Shown: positions 54,899 through 64,000 of the stretch, piece after piece
How the letters are laid out: every line of letters starts with the position of its first letter
Numbering within the stretch: position 1 is the first letter of the stretch
Origin: Mycolicibacterium goodii
GTDB lineage: Bacteria; Actinomycetota; Actinomycetes; Mycobacteriales; Mycobacteriaceae
Direction: 5' to 3'
NCBI RefSeq assembly: GCF_001187505.1
Contig: NZ_CP012150.1
Span: 2,418,001-2,482,000 of the forward strand
Length of the DNA stretch: 64,000 bases
Position numbers and translations under genes: made by a program
The notes under the pieces: model-generated
Databases searched by the model: none
Told to the model about the DNA's origin: nothing
The model's input: the letters and a program-made list of their open reading frames with translations, nothing else

Positions 54899-55696
54899 TT
54901 ACGCGGTGAGGGCGACGGAGGCCTCGGCGGTGTAGCACAGGAAGGTCATGGTCTCCTCCATGTAGAGATGGACCACCTCCGCATCGTGGGACAGGTAGCC
55001 GATGGAGACGTCGGTGCCGAGCTGCAGGTCGAAATCCCCACCGCGGGTGGACAGTACGAACGCGCCGTCGATCGCGGGCGCCCAGATGATGTCACCGTCG
55101 ACGAGCCTGTTGATGTGTTCGCGGATCGGATATCCGTGTGCGGTGGTCTCGCTGACCTTGGTGTAGGTCTCGGCCGACAACAGCACCGAGTAGGGCCCGT
55201 CCACACCGGCGAGCCGCAGTTCCGACAGCGCCTGGGCGATCACGTCGGGGATCTCACGGGCATCGTCGGGCAGCGCCAGCGCGGGGTTCGAGCTGGAACT
55301 GCGGATACCCTCGATCGACGCGGCCGCGTAACCCTCGAAGATGGCCCGGTCCTCGACGAACGCGAGCTTCTTGGCGGCGTCCTTGACCGGATCCCAGTCG
55401 GAGTCCTGCGATCCGCGCTCGACGTCGTCGATGTCCCTGCGCGCCACCGTGAACGGCACCCGCAGCCGCACCAGCGGTTTGGCGTCGCGCAGATGCGCGA
55501 TGACGCCGTCGCCGGGCGGGCTCACGTCGAGCAGGTGACCGGTGCTCACACTCGCGGTCACCGGACCGTTGGGACCGCTCACGTCGACCACGCGGCGTCC
55601 GGCGATATGGCGCTTGAACGTCCGGGTCGCCTCCAATTCGATCTCGGCCCAAGCGGATTCGGTGATGGGGGCGAGGTCGCGATAGAGGTTGTTCAT
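54899..55696 (-). CDS. enc: Encapsulin nanocompartment shell protein (Cfp29-type)
   Basis: 265 residues, HK97-fold shell protein of family 1 encapsulins. Recognised by the N-terminus MNNLYRDLAPITESAWAEI, FVEDRAIFEGY, and the C-terminal YMEETMTFLCYTAEAS. It self-assembles into a closed protein shell holding the peroxidase encoded just upstream. Its ATG shares bases with the peroxidase stop (TGATG), so shell and cargo are translated together. M. tuberculosis Cfp29 (Rv0798c) is the orthologue. Confidence 0.96.
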   Translation of the reverse strand: MNNLYRDLAPITESAWAEIELEATRTFKRHIAGRRVVDVSGPNGPVTASVSTGHLLDVSPPGDGVIAHLRDAKPLVRLRVPFTVARRDIDDVERGSQDSDWDPVKDAAKKLAFVEDRAIFEGYAAASIEGIRSSSSNPALALPDDAREIPDVIAQALSELRLAGVDGPYSVLLSAETYTKVSETTAHGYPIREHINRLVDGDIIWAPAIDGAFVLSTRGGDFDLQLGTDVSIGYLSHDAEVVHLYMEETMTFLCYTAEASVALTA

Positions 55697-56718
55697 CAGC
55701 GGGTTCCTTTCAGGCTGCCGATTCCGAGTGAGCCGTCACTGTTTGTCGGAGGCACGGCGGCGGGTTCGGCCCGGCCGTCCTCCGACGGGAGAGGCGGTGG
55801 GTCGTCGAGGAAGTCGACGGTGGGGGTGAAGAACAGTCCGCCGGTGATGGCGGTGGAGAAATCCAGGATGCGGTCGGTGTTACCGGGCGGATCACCGATG
55901 AACATGTTGTTCAGCATGCGCTCGGTGACGCTGGGGGTGCGCGAGTAACCGATGTAGTACGTACCGAACTCGCCCTTGCCGATCTCACCGAACGGCATGT
56001 TGTGCCGGATGATCTTGAGCTCGTTGCCGTCCTCGTCCTCGATGACGTTGAGCGCCACATGCGAATTGGCGGGTTTGACGTCGTCGTCCAACTCGATGTC
56101 GTCGAGCTTGGTGCGGCCGATCACGCGTTCCTGTTCCTCGACGGACAACGAGTTCCAGGAAGCCATGTCGTGCAGGTACTTCTGCACGTGCACATAGCAG
56201 CCGCCGGCGAAATCGGGGTCCTCGTCACCGATCTGCGTCGCGACGACCGCGAGGTTGCCGTCCGGGTTCTCGGTGCCGTCGACGAACCCCATCAAATCGC
56301 GGTTGTCGAAGAACTTGAACCCGTGTGTCTCGTCGACGATCGTGATCGCACCGGACATGGCCTCGACGAGTTTGGTGGCGAGTTCGAAGCACACGTCCAT
56401 GGATTCGGCGCGCAGGTGGAACAGCAGATCGCCCGGCGTCGCGGGCGCACGGTGGCGCCCAGCGTCGATCTCGCGGAACGGATGCAGTTCGGCCGGGCGG
56501 GGTCCGCCGAACAACCGGTCCCACGCATCGGATCCGATCGACGTGATCGCCGACAGGCGCTTGGTGGGATCACGGAACCCGATGGCGCGGACCAGACCCG
56601 AGATGTCGGGCAGCGCGTCGTGGACTGTCGCCTCCTGGCCTTCGTCGATCGTCGCAACCAGGAAGACGGCAGCCGGGGTCAGTGGGGCGAGAACCGGCTG
56701 AGGCTGTGGTGCGGGCAC
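55696..56718 (-). CDS. dyp: Dye-decolorising peroxidase, encapsulin cargo
   Basis: 340 residues from GTG 56718. DyP-type heme peroxidase: distal GFVDG motif at residues 144-148 with catalytic Asp147, and a candidate proximal His at 220 in NSHVALN. After residue 310 there is a Pro/Asp-rich linker, and the last residues DGSLGIGSLKGTR form the encapsulin-targeting peptide (GSLxIGSL type) that binds the shell interior. It is the first gene of the two-gene nanocompartment operon. It oxidises aromatic substrates with hydrogen peroxide. Confidence 0.95.
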   Translation of the reverse strand: MPAPQPQPVLAPLTPAAVFLVATIDEGQEATVHDALPDISGLVRAIGFRDPTKRLSAITSIGSDAWDRLFGGPRPAELHPFREIDAGRHRAPATPGDLLFHLRAESMDVCFELATKLVEAMSGAITIVDETHGFKFFDNRDLMGFVDGTENPDGNLAVVATQIGDEDPDFAGGCYVHVQKYLHDMASWNSLSVEEQERVIGRTKLDDIELDDDVKPANSHVALNVIEDEDGNELKIIRHNMPFGEIGKGEFGTYYIGYSRTPSVTERMLNNMFIGDPPGNTDRILDFSTAITGGLFFTPTVDFLDDPPPLPSEDGRAEPAAVPPTNSDGSLGIGSLKGTR

Positions 56719-56767
56719 AAGAGGACCCTAACGCGGCGTGGCGCGAAATCACGGTCAAGATAGAGAG

Positions 56768-58033
56768 ATGGCAGCTAGCCCCCATAGCTTGTGTGAGTTC
56801 ATCGACGCCTCGCCGTCGCCGTTCCATGTGTGCGCCACCGCAGCCGGCCGGTTGCGCGACGCGGGTTACACCGAACTGGCCGAAACCGACAGTTGGCCTG
56901 CGGCGGGGAAGTTCTTCACGGTGCGGGCCGGGTCGCTGGTCGCGTGGCGGGCCGGCGAGAAAACCACGGCGCCGTTCCGCGTCGTCGGGGGCCACACCGA
57001 CAGCCCCAACCTGCGCGTCAAACAACACCCGGACCGTGTCGTCGCGGGCTGGCAGGTGGTGGCGCTGCAGCCCTACGGCGGGGCCTGGCTGAACTCGTGG
57101 CTGGACCGCGATCTCGGTATCAGCGGCAGGCTCTCGCTGCGCAACGACGCCGCGGCCGACGGCATCGAGCACCGCCTGGTGCGGATAGACGATCCGATTC
57201 TGCGGGTGCCGCAGCTGGCCATCCATCTGTCCGACGACCGCAAGGGCGTCAGCCCTGATCCGCAGCGGCACGTCAACGCGGTGTGGGGCCTGGGGGAGCG
57301 GCCCCGGTCGTTCGTCGACTTCGTCGCCGACCGCGCCGGTGTCGACGCCGCCGACCTGCTCGGGTTCGACCTGATGACCCACGACCTGGCACCGTCGGCG
57401 GTCACCGGCGCGGCAGGCGAGTTCGTCAGCGCACCCCGCCTGGACAACCAGGCCACCTGCTACGCGGGTCTGGAGGCGTTCCTGGCGGCCGACGACTCCG
57501 AATACCTGCCCGTGCTGGCGCTGTTCGACCACGAGGAGGTCGGCTCGCAGTCCGATCACGGCGCCCAGTCGGAGCTGCTGCCGACCGTCCTGGAGCGCAT
57601 CGTCCTCGCGGCCGGGCAGAGCCGGGAGGACTTCCTGCGCCGGGTGGCCGGGTCGATGGTGGCCTCGGGCGACATGGCGCACGCGACGCACCCGAACTAC
57701 CCGGAGCGGCACGAACCCGGCCACCTGATCGAGGTCAACGCCGGACCCGTGCTCAAGGTGCAGCCCAACCTGCGGTACGCCACCGACGGGCGCACCGCGG
57801 CCGCCTTCGCGTTGGCCTGCGATCAGGCCGGGGTGCCGCTGCAGCGCTACGAACACCGCGCCGATCTGCCGTGCGGGTCGACGATCGGTCCCATGACCGC
57901 GGCCCGCACCGGCATCCCCACGGTCGACGTGGGCGCGGCGCAGCTCGCGATGCACTCGGCGCGGGAGTTCATGGGGGCGCGGGATGTCGCGGCGTATTCG
58001 GCGGCGCTGCAGGCGTTCTTGTCACCCGGGTGA
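56768..58033 (+). CDS. M18 aspartyl aminopeptidase family protein
   Basis: 421 residues from ATG 56768 (GAGAG just upstream). Zinc-site motifs of family M18: [12 protein letters not shown] (first His and Asp ligand), [13 protein letters not shown] (catalytic Glu and ligand Glu), and the ligand His in the C-terminal [12 protein letters not shown]. Removes N-terminal acidic or other residues from peptides; in M. tuberculosis the orthologue is Rv0800. It is divergent from the peroxidase-encapsulin operon by 49 bases. Confidence 0.95.
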   Translation: MAASPHSLCEFIDASPSPFHVCATAAGRLRDAGYTELAETDSWPAAGKFFTVRAGSLVAWRAGEKTTAPFRVVGGHTDSPNLRVKQHPDRVVAGWQVVALQPYGGAWLNSWLDRDLGISGRLSLRNDAAADGIEHRLVRIDDPILRVPQLAIHLSDDRKGVSPDPQRHVNAVWGLGERPRSFVDFVADRAGVDAADLLGFDLMTHDLAPSAVTGAAGEFVSAPRLDNQATCYAGLEAFLAADDSEYLPVLALFDHEEVGSQSDHGAQSELLPTVLERIVLAAGQSREDFLRRVAGSMVASGDMAHATHPNYPERHEPGHLIEVNAGPVLKVQPNLRYATDGRTAAAFALACDQAGVPLQRYEHRADLPCGSTIGPMTAARTGIPTVDVGAAQLAMHSAREFMGARDVAAYSAALQAFLSPG

Positions 58034-58047
58034 TCTAGGGTCGCGGC

Positions 58048-58395
58048 ATGGGATTATCCGTGGAAATGGTCACCGTCGACTGTGCCGACCCCGACGCGCT
58101 CGCCGGGTGGTGGTCGCAGGCCCTCGGAGGTGACGTCAACGTGCTCGCACCGGGTGAGTTCGCGGTGCTAGTACGCCCAGGGGGCGTGCGCCTTGGCTTC
58201 CAGAAGGTGCCGGATCCGACACCGGGCAAGAACCGCGTACACCTCGACCTGTCCGCCGGGGACGTCGAGGCCGAGGTTGCGCGGCTCGTCGGGCTCGGTG
58301 CCACCGAGACCGGCAGGCACAGCTTCGGCCCGGAGTTCAGCTGGGTCGTGCTGGCCGATCCCGAGGGAAACGCGTTCTGCATCGGCGGCGAGTGA
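58048..58395 (+). CDS. VOC-family (glyoxalase-like) protein
   Basis: 115 residues, two short beta-alpha-beta modules: VEMVTVDCADPDALAGWWSQALGG and NRVHLDLSAGDVEAEVARLVGLGA, ending ADPEGNAFCIGG (each cited in part). The single-domain form resembles glyoxalase/bleomycin-resistance-like proteins (Rv0801). Metal ligands are not obvious, and the function is unknown. It follows the aminopeptidase by 14 bases. Confidence 0.85.
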   Translation: MGLSVEMVTVDCADPDALAGWWSQALGGDVNVLAPGEFAVLVRPGGVRLGFQKVPDPTPGKNRVHLDLSAGDVEAEVARLVGLGATETGRHSFGPEFSWVVLADPEGNAFCIGGE

Positions 58396-58396
58396 T

Positions 58397-59755
58397 TCAG
58401 CGCCGGTTCGGAAGCAGTTCGGCCGCTTTGTTCTTGGCGATCTCGGCGAACAGGCGCCAACCGTTGGGATCCTTGAGGAACGCCTGGGCGGTGGCCTTCA
58501 TCTGCTCGTAGGTGACGTGCGGCGGGATCGGCGGCACCTCCGGGTCGGTGTGCACGTCGAGCAGCACCGGTTCGTCGGCCGACAGCGCGGCGTCCCAGGC
58601 CGCGCCGATCTGTTCGGGGTCGTCGACGGTGACCGACCGCAGCCCCATCGTGCGGGCCACGTCGGCGTAGGAGACCTCCGGCAGGCTCTGTGAACCCTCG
58701 AATTACGGGGCGCCGCCCATGGCGCGCAGTTCCCACGTCACCTGGGCCAGGTCGTTGTTGTGGAACACGCAGATCACCATGCGCGGATCGACCCATGGTG
58801 AGCAGTTCGGCGAGCCCGTTCATCTGCATCGCGCCGTCACCCACCAGTGCGATCACCGGGCGGTCGGGCTGGGCGAACTTCGCGCCGATCGCGTACGGCA
58901 CCGCCGACCCCATCGTGGCGAGCGTGCCCGACAGTGAACCGCGGATGGTCGACCGGAACTTCAGGCATCGGGCGTACCAGTTGGTCGACGAGCCCGAATC
59001 GCCGGCGATCATCGCGTAATCGGGCAACCGCGAGGACAGTTCCCACACCACGCGCATCGGGTTGACCGGATCGGCCTTGAGCGTCGACTGGCGCTCGACG
59101 GTCTCCCACCACTGTGCGACGCCGTTTTCCAGGCTCTGCTGCCAGGACCGGTCGTCCTTGCGTTCGAGCAGCGGGATCAGTTGCGCCAGTGTGGTTTTCG
59201 CGTCGGCGACGATGTTGACCTCGGTGGGGTAGCGGATGCCGATGTTGGCCCCGTCGATGTCGATCTCGACCCCGCGGGCCTGCCCGTACTCGGGCAGGAA
59301 CTGGCTGTAGGGGAAGTTGGTGCCGACGATCAGCAGCGTGTCGCAGTCACGCATCAGCTCGTAGCTGGGTCGGGTGCCGAGCAGTCCGATCGCGCCGGTG
59401 ACGTACGGCAGGTCATCGGGCAGGACGTCCTTACCGAGCAGGGCCTTGACCACGCCCGCGCCGAGCAGTTCGGCGACCTGCTCGAGCAGGATCGCGACCT
59501 TCGAGCCCGCGTTGAGCACATCGGCACATGCTTGAACGCGTGCGCAGGCGGTTGGTAGGGCTGTTCGGCGTAACCGGTCGCGGCGAACGCGGCCATCTCC
59601 TCGTGCCGCGCCTGCACGAAACGCGGGCCGGCGGACTCGTCCTTGCCGAACGCCGCGATCAGCCCGTTGATGCCGTCACCCGGGTAGCCGAACACCTGCT
59701 CCACACTCCAGTGGCGCAGGCGTTCGAGAACATATTCGGCGACTGTTTGGCTCAT
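58397..59755 (-). pseudogene. Decayed thiamine-diphosphate enzyme (pyruvate oxidase/PoxB-like), several deletions and a stop
   Basis: From ATG 59755 the frame gives a normal start (TVAEYVLERLRHWSVEQVFG, ARHEEMAAFAATGYA with the cofactor Glu). It then jumps to EQPYQPPAHAFKHVP, missing about 120 codons, and shifts frame before VLNAGSKVAIL. That frame carries most of the middle and the C-terminal start (GDGAMQMNGLAELLT), where another deletion shifts again to WVDPRMVICVFHNNDLAQV. An in-frame TAA stands after RAMGGAP, and the tail continues ARTMGLRSVTV to TGA at 58397. Remaining coding length is about 450 codons of roughly 590 expected. The enzyme is certainly inactive. Confidence 0.88.
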
Positions 59756-59816
59756 CTGGCGGTGTTACCCGCGTCGCCACCCGGGAAACCTGGGCGGTCA
59801 CTGCAATGATCTCCTG

Positions 59817-61021
59817 GTGTTGCCGTCCCTGATCGCGATCTCCGTGGTGCTCGCCGGGTGGTCGTTGCTGTCACGTCGACTGCAACAGATGCGGTTGACG
59901 GCGCCGATGGTGCTCGTGCTGGCCGGGATCGCGGTCGGCGTCACGATGCAGGACAAGCTCGACGTCACGCTGAACACCGACAGCGCCGAGCACATCGCCG
60001 AACTCATCCTCGCGGTGCTGTTGTTCGTCGACGCCACCGACGTCCGCGGCGGCTTCCTCGGCGCCGAACCGAAGGCGGCGCTGCGGCTGCTGTTCATCGC
60101 GATGCCGGTCGGCCTGGCGTTGTCGGTGCTGTTCGGGCTGTGGCTGCTGCCTGGGCTGCCGTGGGCGGTGCTGCTCGCGGTCGCCTGCATCGTGGTGCCC
60201 ATCGACTTCGCGCCCAACTCGGCGCTGCTGCGGGACATGCGGATCCCCGGACGCGTGCGCGACCTGCTCAACGTGGAGGCCGGCTACAACGACGGCATCG
60301 TGTCGCCGGTGTTCATCTTCGCGCTCGTGCTCGCCGCCGACCGCGCGCACGCGTCGACGTTCATGGAGGCGCTCGGCGCGGCCGTGCCCGAGGCGGCCAA
60401 GGCCCTCATCGCAGGCGTCGTCGTCGGCGCCGGGCTGGCGCTGGCGACCAACGCCGCCGAACGGCGCGGCCTCATGACCGCACAGGCCAAACGCGTGATC
60501 CTGGTCGCCGCGCCGCTGCTGTCGTTCGGCGCGAGCCTCGCGATCGGCGGCAACGGCTTCGTCGCGGCGTTCGTGTGCGGCATCGCGTTCAACTACCTGC
60601 GCCGCTCCGCGGAGTTCCACACCGAACTCGAACTCGTCGACGATGTGGGCTTCCTGATGACGGCGCTCATGTGGTTCGTGTTCGGCCTCACCGCCGTGCT
60701 GGCGCTGGGGTCGGGCGTGCCGCTGGGCCTGGTGGTGTTCTGCCTGCTGGCGCTGACCGTGGTGCGTATCGTGCCGGTGCTGCTGGCGATGCTGGGCTCG
60801 CCGGTGAGCTGGCCCGAACGCCTGCTGCTGGGATGCCTCGGCCCGCGCGGCACCACCTCGATCGTGTTCGGACTGCTGGCCTTCAACGCGCTCGACGGTG
60901 TGGCGGAGAGCACGGTCGCGATGGTGCTGGTGGTGTCGGTTCTGGGCAGTGTCGTGCTGCACGGCGTCGGCGCACCCGCGGCTGCCCGCGCCTACCAGAG
61001 CCGACAAACTAAACTGTCCTC

Positions 61022-61025
<4 letters not shown>
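59817..61025 (+). CDS. CPA1-type cation/proton antiporter
   Basis: 402 residues from GTG 59817, with about 12 membrane helices. The family signatures are seen in [15 protein letters not shown] (helix 5 region with Asp) and the C-terminal [15 protein letters not shown] (the conserved Gly-Pro-Arg-Gly). It exchanges Na+ or K+ for protons. It ends with overlap to purL (GTGA) on the same strand. Confidence 0.88.
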
Positions 61026-63327
<2,302 letters not shown>

Positions 63328-63331
<4 letters not shown>

Positions 63332-64000
63332 CCGAGGAGAACCTCGACACACTCCGTCATCCTCTGCTGCGCTGGGCCTGGAGCCTGGTGCGGCTTGACT
63401 TCGTCGGCATCGCCGTCGGCGCGGTGTTCTTCTGCCTGTCGCTGACGCCGTCACTGCTGCCTCGCGACTGGTTGTTCGCCGGTCTGATCGGGGGCATCAA
63501 CGCCGCCATCGGATACGGCCTCGGCGTGCTGCTCGGAAAAGGGTTGTACCGCTTCGTGCTCCGCAACCGTGCGTGGTGGCCGCCGCCCGGTTGGGTGCTG
63601 AAGTGGGCCAAGGCGCTGATCGTCGGCGGGTCCGCGGCGGCGTGCGTGCTGATGCTGATTCCCGCGGCGGCGTGGCAACGGCAGGTGTCGGCCCTCATGG
63701 GCATGGAAGGTCCCGCCACGCTGGGATACCTGCGTACCGCGGTTCTCGCGGCGGTCGTCGCGGGCGCGTTGATCGCGGTGGCCCGGGTGCTGCGCGACGC
63801 GGTGCGCCTGGTCGCGAAGGTGTTGATCCGGCGGTTGCACCTGCACCGTGAGGTCGCCCAGTTCATCGGCACGGTGATCGTGGTGGTGCTGGTGGTCACC
63901 CTCGTCAACGGTGTGCTGTACCGGGGGTTCCTGCTCGGGGCCAGCAGTGTGTTCCGGCCGCAGAACTCGACCACCCGGGAAGGCGTGAGCCAACCGACTG
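63328..64000 (+). CDS. N-terminal part of a membrane alpha/beta-hydrolase (Abhydrolase_9 type), continues past window
   Basis: From GTG 63328 (GTGA overlap with purL) the frame runs off the window after 224 codons. Four membrane helices are visible (about residues 26-44, 48-66, 90-108, 128-150, and a further one at 171-190). The sequence [19 protein letters not shown] with GINAAIGYG matches the N-terminal domain of a mycobacterial family of membrane-bound alpha/beta-hydrolases; the catalytic domain would lie beyond the window. Confidence 0.8.

Noticed and set aside
59354..59755. A separate 133-residue protein from the start of the PoxB-like pseudogene.
   Set aside because: After about residue 62 it jumps to a distant part of the same enzyme and then reads out of frame, so it is a fragment of the broken gene.

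Overview
The window is chromosomal DNA of a fast-growing mycobacterium, most probably Mycolicibacterium (Mycobacterium) smegmatis. The evidence is the high GC content with strong G/C in third codon positions, a mce operon end with Mas proteins, phoPR, cyp51 with its ferredoxin, a Cfp29-type encapsulin with a dye-decolorising peroxidase, and a fused RNase-HII-like/(p)ppGpp synthetase gene of the kind described from M. smegmatis. Gene order from about 14.8 kb onward follows the M. tuberculosis block phoP-phoR-...-purL (Rv0756c to Rv0803), with local gains, losses and decayed genes. Assignments come from reading the translated sequence and from known families; no database search was run.

Layout. 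0-3.2 kb: end of a mce operon (probably mce4, sterol import), two Mas proteins, then otsA (trehalose-6-phosphate synthase) and a 54-residue partner gene. 3.2-4.6 kb: three tandem paralogous small secreted four-cysteine proteins. 4.8-6.9 kb: enoyl-CoA hydratase, an SDR and a dehydrogenase pseudogene with an internal deletion and a small inversion. 6.9-11.4 kb: a molybdenum hydroxylase operon (large subunit, CoxG-like, FAD subunit, 2Fe-2S subunit). 11.4-14.2 kb: exported hydrolases (VanX-like dipeptidase, cutinase, Tat-type glycosidase). 14.2-18.4 kb: a frameshifted HNH gene, tRNA-Thr, a repeat protein, then phoP-phoR with a PhoP-box-like site upstream, and a HIT protein.

18.9-32.3 kb is a redox and sterol/lipid oxidation island. 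One minus-strand operon carries a TetR regulator, a CYP123-like P450, an SDR, cyp51, its ferredoxin, an NTF2-like protein, an NDMA-type alcohol dehydrogenase and a SnoaL-like protein. It diverges from an aldehyde dehydrogenase-SDR-hydroxyacid dehydrogenase-carboxymuconolactone decarboxylase-unknown operon. A CYP125-like P450 with its own TetR follows.

From 32.4 kb to the end, de novo purine genes are scattered among unrelated genes: purD (32.4), purB (38.5), purC (44.7), purS-purQ (53.1) and purL (61.0). Between them lie an esterase, an amino-acid permease, relZ, CYP126-like P450, a TDT-like transporter, a DUF222/HNH element, oligopeptidase B, a DoxX-like/TetR divergent pair with an obvious operator, glutathione peroxidase, an FAD dehydrogenase, an MBL protein, the encapsulin-peroxidase nanocompartment operon, an M18 aminopeptidase, a heavily decayed thiamine-diphosphate enzyme and a cation/proton antiporter. 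Four loci in the window look broken (about 6.7, 14.4, 49.4 and 58.4-59.8 kb). No insertion sequence, prophage, integron or CRISPR array was seen.
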